A stretch of 64,000 bases of DNA, taken from contig OX438758.1 in assembly GCA_949316235.1 (NCBI GenBank), forward strand, positions 16,751,194 to 16,815,193, in the 5' to 3' direction. Under the pieces are notes generated by a model that saw only the letters and a program-made list of their open reading frames with translations, made no database searches and was not told the origin of the DNA. The position numbers and the translations under genes are program-made. Shown one piece after another: positions 32,509 to 43,662 of this stretch; position 1 is the first letter of the stretch, and each line of letters opens with the position of its first letter. The DNA is from Oegoconia quadripuncta. Taxonomy: Eukaryota > Arthropoda > Insecta > Lepidoptera > Autostichidae.

Positions 32509-33309
32509 ACCACTTTATTAAGGAAAGGCAGGGCGCGGTCAAATATTAAACAGTATATTTATTAATATTTAAACAAAAAGCACAATTTGCACGCCCGTCA
32601 GGTCGCCGTCTCACCGCTTACCACTACTCGTACTACTTTCATTAGCACCTTTACATCCTTGCCCACGTCGTCAAAAATGAGTCTATGATTTTCGTTTGTA
32701 GTTGCAACGATTGTATTTCTATTTACCTGTCGTGGTTCGGCATGCAATACAGTATGGTGAACTCTACCGCAGTTAGGCTCAGAACACTTGGTCTTACTCT
32801 TACACGCACTCAGCTGGTGTAGCGGAGATAGGCATGAAAAACAGAGCTTTGCATCAGACACATACTTCCATCTGTCGTCAATAGATAGAGCAATAAAGTT
32901 AGAACAGTTTGCCAATTCATGATTATTTTTACACAAATAGCACTGCTTACTTGTAATCGGCTTGGTAGTAAGAACAGGTACTCGCTTATTGTCACTTCTA
33001 AAATTCATTTTCTTGTCAATACCTCGTGATAATTGCACTTGATAATCGTTTTTCGTCGTAAACTCTATCGTCGATCGTGCAATTTTCATAAGCCAGTCTG
33101 ATACGTGTTGTAAGGAAACTTCAGTCAGACCTTTCCGGGTTTTGTCTAAACCCCATTGGTATTTCAGATGCGACGGTAATTTGAACAAGACTTCTCTAAT
33201 TAAAAACGGGTTCACGAGATGGTTGTTTTGATTAGTCGAAACCATAACAGCAACTATATTTTGAATGTCAGTAGCAAACTTCATAAGTTGACAAATATCA
33301 TCATGACGT
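32509..33309 (-). pseudogene. Gag-type fragment of a different BEL element
   Basis: The minus-strand frame 33284-32598 reads as the C-terminal half of BEL gag: a helical DUF1759-like region (FLIREVLFKLPSHLKYQWG) and zinc knuckles CYLCKNNHELANC, CFSCLSPLHQLSAC and CGRVHHTVLH. It ends at the start of the protease (LMKVVRVVVSG) with a stop. Sequence differs from gag at 46600-47164, so it is another family or subfamily. It sits exactly between two LTRs in opposite orientation, both flanks reading atta at the join. Confidence 0.8.
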
Positions 33310-33505
33310 AATATCGACGATAGCTAAAAGCGGTGCGCTGGTGGAAGAAATAACTACTCGTTTTCGTATAGACTGTGTTTTAATATTAATAAAATAAAGA
33401 AAATATATAGAGAAAAGCAACTAAAGCAAAAACCGCAACGCAAAGATGCCAAAAATTATGTGTTGTCAATTTAGATTGCTCGTTCTTAAAAAGTAAATAT
33501 GAACA
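33310..33505 (-). repeat. BEL LTR copy, minus strand
   Basis: Reverse complement of the 197-bp LTR, one base shorter by my count, with aaaagcgg and gaaaagcaac variants. Confidence 0.8.
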
Positions 33506-33528
33506 TTGGTGGCCAGTTATAGGCCTCC

Positions 33529-35592
33529 CTAATCAACCTCCACGCTCTTCGCGTGGTCTGCGGTATCCACGGCCTCCATCGCTGACATTCCCCTCTCCGT
33601 TGAACCGCCTATCATGGCCGTTGGTTCAGGAGAATGGACAGGTAGCGGTACAACTCTTCTAAGAGGCCGTCGAAAAATTCCCCCTTTAGTGTGGACGTCT
33701 ACCACTCGTATGACTCCATCTTTTCCAGGTAAAGTTGCGATTATGCGCCCCATAGGCCATACGTTCCGGGGTAAGTTGGGATCAGCAACGACGACTATAT
33801 CTCCGACAGTGCAATCTTTATCGTTGTGTTTTGCTGTGAAGTGATGTTGGCGAAGAGTGGGAAGATATTCTTCGACCCATCTCGACCAGAAAGCATCCGC
33901 TAAGCTTTGTACTCTTCGCCATTCTTTCCGGCCAACGTACTCCGGCTCGGAATTGCACATTTGTGTAGCTCCAGAAGCGCTTCCAAGTAAAAAATGGAAC
34001 GGCGTTAAAGCTTCTTTGTCTTCTGTGCCGGTTTGGACATAGGTAAGTGGTCTTGAATTCACAATATTCTCAACTTTGGCGAGAAGTGTCTGAAGAGTGG
34101 GTTCTTTCGGGGATTTCTCCTTCAACACGGTCGCCAGAGCCCTCTTTACGGTCCCGATTAATCTCTCCCAGGACCCGGCCATTGATGGCGATGCTGGTGG
34201 TAAGTACTTCCACACAATCATCAGATTCGTTGCGAACGCTCTGGTGGCCCCCTCCATTTCCAAACGGGCACGCTTCAAATCGTTGTCGGCTCCATGGAAG
34301 GCCGTCGCATTGTCACTCGTGATAGTTGACGGACAACCTCTCCTTGCGATGAAGCGTCGAAGCCCCAATATCGCTGCGTCTGCTGATAAATTCTGTATGA
34401 GCTCTAAGTGAACCGGTCTCGTCGTCAAGCACGTGAATAAGGCAACCCATCTCTTCTCGTTCCGCCGACCGATCGTCACCAGCATAGGACCAAAATAATC
34501 CAAACCTACATGTGTGAATGGACGTGTATGGTGATCAAGCCGTTCGGCAGGTAGAGCACCTTCTAATGGTATGGGAGCAACGGCGCGACGAATTCTACAG
34601 AGTTGACAGCTATGCGCCACAGAGCGTACGACATTACGGAGGCCGATAACCCAGAAAACTCTACGACATTCATTTAATACAGTTTCATTGTGGGCATGAC
34701 CGAACCGTTCATGAAGATGCTGGATTAGCAATCGAACAATTCGGTTATTCCCAGGTAGGATGAGAGGACGTTTCACAATGTCAGTTGTTCAAAGATGCTC
34801 GGAAACCTGAGTGAGGAGGACGGTCTTTCTCATCTCTCCGGGCGTATCGATAACAAAAGACCCCGTTTCATCGCTGGGCCAATCGTTCTCCGAAAATAAG
34901 AAAGACGGACCACTTAACCATCTACCTAAAGGATTCTTAGACCCCTTAAATAATTTGGTTGCATCGTCTGCTACATTCAAGGCGCTGGGAACCCACCGCC
35001 ACTCTTCCCTATGGGTCAGCTCTGTTATTTCGCCAACGCGGTGGGCAACAAACGGTTTGAACGAGCGTACGTCTGCCTGAATCCAGGCGAGCGTCGTTTT
35101 TGAATCAGACCAAAAAACGCGACGATGTATAATTTTCCGGTGGGCTTTACATATTGTATCAGCAAGGCGAGCAGCCAAAAGAGCTCCCTGTAGTTCGAGC
35201 CTTGGAATCGAAATTGACTTGTTTGGAGCTAGACGCGCCTTACTGGACACCATCGACAAAACCACGTGATTGCTTTGGTATATGACCCTCCAGTAAGCAA
35301 CGGCAGCATAAGCAACCTCGCTCGCGTCTGAGAAAACGTGAAGTTCCAGTCGCTCGATTACGCCAGAAGAAAAGTAACATCGTGGCACTTGCAGACTTCG
35401 TATATCCACAAGTGCCTCGTACCACCCCCTCCACTGGCGAGAGTCGTCGACTGGAAGCGGCTCATCCCAAGTCTTTACGGTCCGCCAGATTTGCTGAAAC
35501 AGTATTCTTCCGTGAATAGTAAAAGGAGAGAGTAAGCCCAACGGATCAAAAATCTTCATTAAATCGCTCAAAACTTTTCGCTTAGTAAGCGT
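33529..35592 (-). pseudogene. BEL/Pao pol fragment 2 (minus strand, internally deleted)
   Basis: Reading from 35592 down: the C-terminal part of the reverse transcriptase (SDLMKIFDPLGLLSPFTIHG), the RNase H-like region (HVFSDASEVAYAAV and FWSDSKTTLAWI), then SEHL at 34789. Here about 320 bp present in other copies are missing, and the frame shifts. The integrase resumes at 34776 (KRPLILPGNN) and runs to the native stop at 33529. The left breakpoint at 35592 lies within SDLMKIFDP-upstream codons and is joined directly to a plus-strand tail. Confidence 0.85.
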
Positions 35593-35873
35593 AATGTCAG
35601 CGATGGAGGCCGTGGATACCGCAGACCACGCGAAGAGCGTGGAGGTTGATTAGGGAGGCCTATAACTGGCCACCAATGTTCATATTTACTTTTTAAGAAC
35701 GAGCAAATTCTAAATTGGCAACACATAATTTTTGGCATCTTTGCGTTTCGGTTTTTGCTTTAGTTGCTTTCTCTATATATTTTCTTTATTTTATTAATAT
35801 TAAAACACAGTCTATACGAAAACGAGTAGTTATTTCTTCCACCAGCGCACCGCTCTTAGCTATCGTCGATATT
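35593..35873 (+). mobile_element. BEL 3' tail plus LTR (type a')
   Basis: About 60 bp of the last coding part (MSAMEAVDTADHAKSVEVD), the stop, and a complete LTR at 35677-35873. Variant ttggcaacac instead of ttgacaacac. Confidence 0.8.
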
Positions 35874-35875
35874 TA

Positions 35876-36139
35876 GGGGAATGTCAGCGATGGAGGCCGT
35901 GGATACCGCAGACCACGCGAAGAGCGTGGAGGTTGATTAGGGAGGCCTATAACTGGCCACCAATGTTCATATTTACTTTTTAAGAACGAGCAAATTCTAA
36001 ATTGGCAACACATAATTTTTGGCATCTTTGCGTTTCGGTTTTTGCTTTAGTTGCTTTCTCTATATATTTTCTTTATTTTATTAATATTAAAACACAGTCT
36101 ATACGAAAACGAGTAGTTATTTCTTCCACCAGCGCACCG
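35876..36139 (+). mobile_element. BEL 3' tail plus truncated LTR
   Basis: Starts with ggggaatgtcagcg, an internal breakpoint slightly upstream of the previous unit's, and contains LTR 35964-36139, which stops at gcgcaccg and goes directly into the next tail. Confidence 0.8.
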
Positions 36140-36420
36140 AATGTCAGCGATGGAGGCCGTGGATACCGCAGACCACGCGAAGAGCGTGGAGGTTGATTTG
36201 GGAGGCCTATAACTGGCCACCAATGTTCATATTTACTTTTTAAGAACGAGCAAATTCTAAATTGACAACACATATTTTTTGGCATCTTGGCGTTTCGGTT
36301 TTTGCTTTAGTTGCTTTCTCTATATATTTTCTTTATTTTATTAATATTAAAACACAGTCTATACGAAAACGAGTAGTTATTTCTTCCACCAGCGCACCGC
36401 TCTTAGCTATCGTCGATATT
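36140..36420 (+). mobile_element. BEL 3' tail plus LTR (type b)
   Basis: Same tail, but the stop tag is ttg and the LTR (36224-36420) carries atattttttggcatcttggc, the type b variant. Confidence 0.8.
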
Positions 36421-36465
36421 TTGGTCCTAAAATATCGACGATATTAATAAAATAAAGAAAATATA
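36421..36465 (-). repeat. BEL LTR, minus strand, part before the mariner insertion
   Basis: An eleven-base integrase-like sliver (ttggtcct) precedes aatatcgacgat; about 70 bp of the LTR are then deleted and attaataaaataaag follows up to the mariner target TA. The remainder continues at 38425. Confidence 0.7.
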
Positions 36466-36702
36466 CAGTGTGGAAATTAAACTCAGGCCCTGGAGGGAAA
36501 CTACTTTAAATCCTTAAGCTAGCTCATTTTACTTAAAGGAGACATTCCTTTATTTTTAAAAAGAAACAAATCTGCATTAAAAGATTTTTTAAAACTCGCT
36601 TGCTTCGCCCGGGACTCGAACCAACTAAAATTTAAAAAATAAACACTCCTTATTTTATTATACTACTCGGTAGTATTAATATTCAGGATAAAGTTTCTCT
36701 AA
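36466..36702 (+). repeat. Left terminal inverted repeat of the mariner-type element
   Basis: Pairs with 38185-38422. Includes at 36612-36622 the complement of a canonical RNA polymerase III B box. Confidence 0.88.
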
Positions 36703-37037
36703 AAAATATTTGGTTACTGTTCACTTTTAACAAGTAAAAGACACGTAACAGTTCTGTTATTTCTCCAACACTCAAAGACTTCGTATGAAGTACACGCTTG
36801 CTAATTTATCGTTAAGTACCTTGTTGAAATCATCGATAAGAAAATTGTTCAATGGTGGTAATACCTCTATGCACATTTCCTTCTTACATGATCCGAGGCG
36901 TTCAGTGGAGAAGTTTAAAAATGGAACGTTTGACTTTGTTTGCAAGGCGGGACAATAATTTTAAAATTCGAACGATTTTTATCAACAGATTTTATTTAAG
37001 TAGTGTTGCTTCCCTTACGTAATTAAATTATCTCATA

Positions 37038-38099
37038 ATGGCGTATCAAGAACAATTCGATTTATTAGAAGCTTACTTTGTTTGCAACAAGAGCTACGAT
37101 TTAGCTCTACAGTGGTATCGCGAGAAGTATCCAGACAGAGAACTACCATCTAGAAAGGTTTTGTCTCGAATTGTGAATAATTTACTGACCGTTGGAAGTT
37201 TTAAAAAGAAGACTGGACGCCCACAGCAACAAAATTTGGACTATAGCGATGTTGAGTTAAACATTTTGACATACTTCGAGTGTTACCCGAAAGCTTCAAG
37301 CAGGGAAGCTGTTCAAGAGATAGGCATCAACCATACTAGTATACTTAAAGTTCTGAAAAAATACAAATACAAATGTTATCGTGATGGGCGATTGGTGCAG
37401 AAACTACATCCCGGAGATAGTGACAGGAGATTACAGTTTTGTGAAAATATTCGAACAGAAATAGCCCGCAACCCAAATTTCTTGGACTGTATTGTATGGT
37501 CTGACGAAACAAATTTTAGTAATAATGGAATGTATAACAGACATAACAATCATTATTGGTCTCGTCAAAATCCATTCCGTGTCCGTGAAACGAACAACCA
37601 GGTCAGATTTTCGTTTAATGTTTGGTGTGGAATCAAAAGTAACAAGGTTGTTTTGGTGCACATTTACGAAGGACATCTGAATGCAGCAAAATACATTGAA
37701 ATATTAGAGCTTTTACAAAATCAATTAAACCTTCTGCCAGAAGAGGAACGAAATAATATCATTTTTCAACAAGATGGTGCACCTGCCCACAACAGCAGAA
37801 TTGCCAGGGCATACCTTAATGAAAATTTCAGTGCCTGGATAGGTACAAACGGTACGATTAGATGGCCTGCAAGAAGTCCAGACCTGACGCCCATGGACTT
37901 CTTTTTATGGGGTCATGTAAAAAATGTTGTTTATGAAACTTGCTATGAAACCGTTCAAGAGCTAAGGATTGCGGTAGAAAATGTTATTAGGGGCATACAC
38001 CACAACACTTTGCTGAAGGCTACAAGAAATGAATTTCAACGGCGACTAATGTTGTGTAGCCGGAACGACGGGGCTCATTTCGAACAATTTATCAGTTAA
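37038..38099 (+). CDS. Mariner-type transposase, 353 residues, apparently complete
   Basis: Catalyses cut-and-paste movement of its element at TA sites. The N-terminal half (about 1-125) holds two helix-turn-helix units with an AT-hook-like GRP at 60-62. The catalytic core shows D156 in CIVWSDETNF, D246 in IIFQQDGAPAH and D287 in RSPDLTPMDFFLWG, with 40 residues between the second and third aspartates instead of 34 in classical mariner, as in the insect clade whose proteins read WIGxxGxIxWPARSPDLTP. It ends with the clade's GAHFEQF signature. The start at 37038 follows aattatctcata and leaves a normal N-terminus. No stop or shift. With intact repeats and TA duplication this copy may be mobile. 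Confidence 0.92.
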   Translation: MAYQEQFDLLEAYFVCNKSYDLALQWYREKYPDRELPSRKVLSRIVNNLLTVGSFKKKTGRPQQQNLDYSDVELNILTYFECYPKASSREAVQEIGINHTSILKVLKKYKYKCYRDGRLVQKLHPGDSDRRLQFCENIRTEIARNPNFLDCIVWSDETNFSNNGMYNRHNNHYWSRQNPFRVRETNNQVRFSFNVWCGIKSNKVVLVHIYEGHLNAAKYIEILELLQNQLNLLPEEERNNIIFQQDGAPAHNSRIARAYLNENFSAWIGTNGTIRWPARSPDLTPMDFFLWGHVKNVVYETCYETVQELRIAVENVIRGIHHNTLLKATRNEFQRRLMLCSRNDGAHFEQFIS

Positions 38100-38184
38100 A
38101 TAATTTAAGTGTTACAAAATGGATAGTAAAATAAAGTTGATGTTAGATTTAACGATTATTTTTATTTTTAAGACCAAATGTTTG

Positions 38185-38422
38185 TTAGAGAAACTTTATC
38201 CTGAATATTAATACTACCGATTAGTACAATAAAATAAAGAGTGTTTATTTTTTTAAATTTTAGTCGGTTCGAGTCCCGGGCGAAGCAAGCGAGTTTTAAA
38301 AAATCTTTTAATGCAGATTTGTTTCTTTTTAAAAATAAAGGAATGTCTCCTTTAAATAAAATGAGCTAGCTTAAGGATTTAAAGTAGTTTCCCTCCAGGG
38401 CCTGAGTTTAATTTCCACACTG
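38185..38422 (-). repeat. Right terminal inverted repeat of the mariner-type element
   Basis: Pairs with 36466-36702. GGTTCGAGTCC at 38266-38276 equals the polymerase III B-box consensus. Confidence 0.88.
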
Positions 38423-38613
38423 TATAGAGAAAGCAACTAAAGCAAAAACCGAAACGCAAAGATGCCAAAAATTATGTGTTGTCAATTTAGAATTTGCTCG
38501 TTCTTAAAAAGTAAATATGAACATTGGTGGCCAGTTATAGGCCTCCCTAATCAACTTCCACGCTCTTCGCGTGGTCTGCGGTATCCACGGCCTCCATCGC
38601 TGACATTCCCCTC
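38423..38613 (-). mobile_element. BEL LTR remainder and pol tail, minus strand
   Basis: Continues the LTR split by the mariner (to 38523) and then the complement of the last 85 bp of pol up to ggggaatgtcagcg. At 38614 orientation flips to a plus-strand integrase fragment with about one base of overlap. Confidence 0.8.
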
Positions 38614-39582
38614 TTTGGTCCTATGCTGGTGACGATTGGTCGGCGGAACGAGAAGAGGTGGGTTGCCTTATTCACGTGCTTGACGACGAGAGCGGTTCAC
38701 TTAGAGCTCATACAGAATTTATCAGCAGACGCAGCGATATTGGGGCTTCGACGCTTCATCGCAAGGAGAGGTTGTCCGTCAACTATCACGAGTGACAATG
38801 CAACGGCCTTCCATGGAGCCGACAACGATTTGAAGCGTGCCCGTTTGGAAATGGAGGGGGCCACCAGAGCGTTCGCAACGAATCTGATGATTGTGTGGAA
38901 GTACTTACCACCAGCAACGCCATCAATGGCCGGGTCCTGGGAGAGATTAATCGGGACCGTAAAGAGGGCTCTGGCGACCGTGTTGAAGGAGAAATCCCCG
39001 AAAGAACCCACTCTTCAGACACTTCTCGCCGAAGTTGAGAATATTGTGAATTCGAGACCACTTACCTATGTCCAAACCGGCACGGAAGACAAAGAAGCTT
39101 TAACGCCGTTCCATTTTTTACTTGGAAGCGCTTCTGGAGCTACACAAATGTGCAATTCCGAGCCGGAGTACGTTGGCCGGAAAGAATGGCGAAGAGTACA
39201 AAGCTTAGCGGATGCTTTCTGGTCGAGATGGGTCGAAGAATATCTTCCCACTCTTCGCCAACATCACTTCACAGCAAAACACAACGATAAAGATTGCACT
39301 GTCGGAGATATAGTCGTCGTTGCTGATCCCAACTTACCCCGGAACGTATGGCCTATGGGGCGCATAATCGCAACTTTACCTGGAAAAGATGGAGTCATAC
39401 GAGTGGTAGACGTCCTCACTAAAGGGGGAATTTTTCGACGGCCTCTTAGAAGAGTTGTACCGCTACCTGTCCATTCTCCTGAACCAACGGCCATGATAGG
39501 CGGTTCAACGGAGAGGGGAATGTCAGCGATGGAGGCCGTGGATACCGCAGACCACGCGAAGAGCGTGGAGGTTGATTAGGGA
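38614..39582 (+). pseudogene. BEL integrase fragment 3
   Basis: Begins inside the DDE core at FGPMLVTIG and runs open through TSDNATAFHG, the DUF5641 domain and the native stop. The H2C2 finger and the first catalytic aspartate are cut away or at the border. Confidence 0.88.
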
Positions 39583-39602
39583 GGCCTATAACTGGCCACC
39601 AA

Positions 39603-39799
39603 TGTTCATATTTACTTTTTAAGAACGAGCAAATTCTAAATTGACAACACATAATTTTTGGCATCTTTGCGTTTCGGTTTTTGCTTTAGTTGCTTTCTCT
39701 ATATATTTTCTTTATTTTATTAATATTAAAACACAGTCTATACGAAAACGAGTAGTTATTTCTTCCACCAGCGCACCGCTCTTAGCTATCGTCGATATT
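39603..39799 (+). repeat. BEL LTR (type a)
   Basis: Complete 197-bp copy; cgtcgatatt is joined directly to an internal integrase breakpoint (agttgagaatattgtgaatt). Confidence 0.82.
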
Positions 39800-40347
39800 T
39801 AGTTGAGAATATTGTGAATTCGAGACCACTTACCTATGTCCAAACCGGCACGGAAGACAAAGAAGCTTTAACGCCGTTCCATTTTTTACTTGGAAGCGCT
39901 TCTGGAGCTACACAAATGTGCAATTCCGAGCCGGAGTACGTTGGCCGGAAAGAATGGCGAAGAGTACAAAGCTTAGCGGATGCTTTCTGGTCGAGATGGG
40001 TCGAAGAATATCTTCCCACTCTTCGCCAACATCACTTCACAGCAAAACACAACGATAAAGATTGCACTGTCGGAGATATAGTCGTCGTTGCTGATCCCAA
40101 CTTACCCCGGAACGTATGGCCTATGGGGCGCATAATCGCAACTTTACCTGGAAAAGATGGAGTCATACGAGTGGTAGACGTCCTCACTAAAGGGGGAATT
40201 TTTCGACGGCCTCTTAGAAGAGTTGTACCGCTACCTGTCCATTCTCCTGAACCAACGGCCATGATAGGCGGTTCAACGGAGAGGGGAATGTCAGCGATGG
40301 AGGCCGTGGATACCGCAGACCACGCGAAGAGCGTGGAGGTTGATTAG
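39800..40347 (+). pseudogene. BEL integrase fragment 4 (C-terminal third)
   Basis: Starts at VENIVNSRPLTYVQ and runs open to the native stop. Covers the end of the core and DUF5641. Confidence 0.87.
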
Positions 40348-40370
40348 GGAGGCCTATAACTGGCCACCAA

Positions 40371-40552
40371 TGTTCATATTTACTTTTTAAGAACGAGCAA
40401 ATTCTAAATTGACAACACATAATTTTTGGCATCTTTGCGTTTCGGTTTTTGCTTTAGTTGCTTTCTCTATATATTTTCTTTATTTTATTAATATTAAAAC
40501 ACAGTCTATACGAAAACGAGTAGTTATTTCTTCCACCAGCGCACCGCTCTTA
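40371..40552 (+). repeat. BEL LTR, 3'-truncated
   Basis: Stops at gcaccgctctta, 15 bp before the usual end, and passes into tcgcaactttacctgg of pol. Confidence 0.8.
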
Positions 40553-40765
40553 TCGCAACTTTACCTGGAAAAGATGGAGTCATACGAGTGGTAGACGTCC
40601 TCACTAAAGGGGGAATTTTTCGACGGCCTCTTAGAAGAGTTGTACCGCTACCTGTCCATTCTCCTGAACCAACGGCCATGATAGGCGGTTCAACGGAGAG
40701 GGGAATGTCAGCGATGGAGGCCGTGGATACCGCAGACCACGCGAAGAGCGTGGAGGTTGATTTGG
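40553..40765 (+). pseudogene. BEL pol tail fragment 5 (DUF5641 end)
   Basis: Codons from IATLPGKDGVIRVVDV to the end. The native stop tag is ttg here (type b), adding four codons. Confidence 0.83.
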
Positions 40766-40787
40766 GAGGCCTATAACTGGCCACCAA

Positions 40788-40984
40788 TGTTCATATTTAC
40801 TTTTTAAGAACGAGCAAATTCTAAATTGACAACACATATTTTTTGGCATCTTGGCGTTTCGGTTTTTGCTTTAGTTGCTTTCTCTATATATTTTCTTTAT
40901 TTTATTAATATTAAAACACAGTCTATACGAAAACGAGTAGTTATTTCTTCCACCAGCGCACCGCTCTTAGCTATCGTCGATATT
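40788..40984 (+). repeat. BEL LTR (type b)
   Basis: Complete, with atattttttggcatcttggc. Joined at cgtcgatatt to an RNase H region breakpoint (tggtggtacgtggcact). Confidence 0.82.
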
Positions 40985-43207
40985 TGGTGGTACGTGGCAC
41001 TTGTGGATATACGAAGTCTGCAAGTGCCACGATGTTACTTTTCTTCTGGCGTAATCGAGCGACTGGAACTTCACGTTTTTTCAGACGCGAGCGAGGTTGC
41101 TTATGCTGCCGTTGCTTACTGGAGGGTCATATACCAAAGCAATCTCGTGGTTTTGTCGATGGTGTCCAGTAAGGCGCGTGTAGCTCCAAACAAGCCAATT
41201 TCGATTCCAAGGCTCGAACTACAGGGAGCTCTTTTGGCTGCTCGCCTTGCTGAAACAATATGTAAAGCCCACCGGAAAATTATACATCGTCGCGTTTTTT
41301 GGTCTGATTCAAAAACGACGCTCGCCTGGATTCAGGCAGACGTACGCTCGTTCAAGCCGTTTGTTGCCCACCGTGTTGGCGAAATATCAGAGCTGACCCA
41401 TAGGGAAGAGTGGCGGTGGGTTCCCAGCGCTTTGAATGTAGCAGACGATGCAACCAAATTATTTAAGGGGTCTAAGAATCCCTTAGGTAGATGGTTAAGC
41501 GGTCCGTCTTTCTTATTTTCGGAGAACGATTGGCCCAGCGATGAAACGGGGTCTTTTGTTTTCGATACGCCCGGAGAGATGAGAAAGACCGTCCTCCTCA
41601 CTCAGGTTTCAGAGCATCTTGTGCCGATCATTCCCGAAGCTAGCCGTTTCAGTAAATGGTTGACGTTCCTGCGAAGTACAGCGATAGTGCGTAAATTTTG
41701 TAATTCTCTCATTGGGAAAGTAAGAAAAACCCATATTGCTGACGCGATTTTGCCTTTGACTGCAGAGGATTTACGTTTCGCAGAATTGCTAGTTTGGCGT
41801 AGTGTACAGCACAAAGAATTTTCAACAGTTCTGGCTTGCTTACGAAGCGGTAATCCTTTGCCAGCTAGCAGCAAACTAAAGTTGCTAAACCCTTTTCTAG
41901 ACGATAATCAGTTGTTAAGGTTAGGAGGACGGATTGACAATGTCGCGCATACTGACATTGTGAAACGTCCTCTCATCCTACCTGGGAATAACCGAATTGT
42001 TCGATTGCTAATCCAGCATCTTCATGAACGGTTCGGTCATGCCCACAATGAAACTGTATTAAATGAATGTCGTAGACTTTTCTGGGTTATCGGCCTCCGT
42101 AATGTCGTACGCTCTGTGGCGCATAGCTGTCAACTATGTAGAATTCGTCGCGCCGTTGCTCCCATACCATTAGAAGGTGCTCTACCTGCCGAACGGCTTG
42201 ATCACCATACACGTCCATTCACACATGTAGGTTTGGATTATTTTGGTCCTATGCTGGTGACGATTGGTCGGCGGAACGAGAAGAGGTGGGTTGCCTTATT
42301 CACGTGCTTGACGACGAGAGCGGTTCACTTAGAGCTCATACAGAATTTATCAGCAGACGCAGCGATATTGGGGCTTCGACGCTTCATCGCAAGGAGAGGT
42401 TGTCCGTCAACTATCACGAGTGACAATGCAACGGCCTTCCATGGAGCCGACAACGATTTGAAGCGTGCCCGTTTGGAAATGGAGGGGGCCACCAGAGCGT
42501 TCGCAACGAATCTGATGATTGTGTGGAAGTACTTACCACCAGCAACGCCATCAATGGCCGGGTCCTGGGAGAGATTAATCGGGACCGTAAAGAGGGCTCT
42601 GGCGACCGTGTTGAAGGAGAAATCCCCGAAAGAACCCACTCTTCAGACACTTCTCGCCGAAGTTGAGAATATTGTGAATTCGAGACCACTTACCTATGTC
42701 CAAACCGGCACGGAAGACAAAGAAGCTTTAACGCCGTTCCATTTTTTACTTGGAAGCGCTTCTGGAGCTACACAAATGTGCAATTCCGAGCCGGAGTACG
42801 TTGGCCGGAAAGAATGGCGAAGAGTACAAAGCTTAGCGGATGCTTTCTGGTCGAGATGGGTCGAAGAATATCTTCCCACTCTTCGCCAACATCACTTCAC
42901 AGCAAAACACAACGATAAAGATTGCACTGTCGGAGATATAGTCGTCGTTGCTGATCCCAACTTACCCCGGAACGTATGGCCTATGGGGCGCATAATCGCA
43001 ACTTTACCTGGAAAAGATGGAGTCATACGAGTGGTAGACGTCCTCACTAAAGGGGGAATTTTTCGACGGCCTCTTAGAAGAGTTGTACCGCTACCTGTCC
43101 ATTCTCCTGAACCAACGGCCATGATAGGCGGTTCAACGGAGAGGGGAATGTCAGCGATGGAGGCCGTGGATACCGCAGACCACGCGAAGAGCGTGGAGGT
43201 TGATTAG
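40985..43207 (+). pseudogene. BEL pol fragment 6 (RNase H, integrase, DUF5641), longest plus-strand piece
   Basis: Open throughout from YVALVDIRSLQVPRCYF to the native stop at 43205. It covers the RNase H-like domain (HVFSDASEVAYAAV; FWSDSKTTLAWI), the post-RNase H segment, the H2C2 finger (CQLCR), the integrase core (GLDYFGPM; TSDNATAFHG) and DUF5641. The open frame formally starts at 40826 inside the upstream LTR, which is translated by chance. Protease and reverse transcriptase are missing. The shared part is virtually identical to fragment 1, so both are recent. Confidence 0.9.
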
Positions 43208-43230
43208 GGAGGCCTATAACTGGCCACCAA

Positions 43231-43427
43231 TGTTCATATTTACTTTTTAAGAACGAGCAAATTCTAAATTGACAACACATAATTTTTGGCATCTTTGCGT
43301 TTCGGTTTTTGCTTTAGTTGCTTTCTCTATATATTTTCTTTATTTTATTAATATTAAAACACAGTCTATACGAAAACGAGTAGTTATTTCTTCCACCAGC
43401 GCACCGCTCTTAGCTATCGTCGATATT
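43231..43427 (+). repeat. BEL LTR (type a)
   Basis: Complete copy following fragment 6 at the native 23-bp spacing. Beyond its end lies the sliver ttggtccttcgagccg. Confidence 0.82.
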
Positions 43428-43662
43428 TTGGTCCTTCGAGCCGAATGTCAGCGATGGAGGCCGTGGATACCGCAGACCACGCGAAGAGCGTGGAGGTTGA
43501 TTTGGGAGGCCTATAACTGGCCACCAATGTTCATATTTACTTTTTAAGAACGAGCAAATTCTAAATTGACAACACATATTTTTTGGCATCTTGGCGTTTC
43601 GGTTTTTGCTTTAGTTGCTTTCTCTATATATTTTCTTTATTTTATTAATATTAAAACACAGT
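43428..43662 (+). mobile_element. BEL 3' tail plus truncated LTR (type b)
   Basis: Sliver, then pol tail from gaatgtcagcg, then LTR 43528-43662, which stops at aaaacacagt. Confidence 0.78.

Larger units (their letters stand above)
36466..38422 (+). mobile_element. Intact mariner-type (Tc1/mariner superfamily) element, 1957 bp
   Basis: Terminal inverted repeats of about 237 bp (36466-36702 and 38185-38422) begin cagtgtggaaatt and differ at only a handful of positions. A TA dinucleotide flanks both ends, the canonical target duplication. The element interrupts a minus-strand BEL LTR, which reads through correctly when it is removed. One open transposase gene lies inside. Confidence 0.92.

Noticed and set aside
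32350..32565. Short open frames across the BEL LTR (MTTHNFWHLCV and similar) in many copies
   Set aside because: They arise from the LTR sequence and change at every joint. No start context or conserved end.
36605..36625. tRNA gene in the mariner terminal repeats
   Set aside because: Only a B-box word is present. No A box at the right distance, and the flanks do not form T or acceptor stems.
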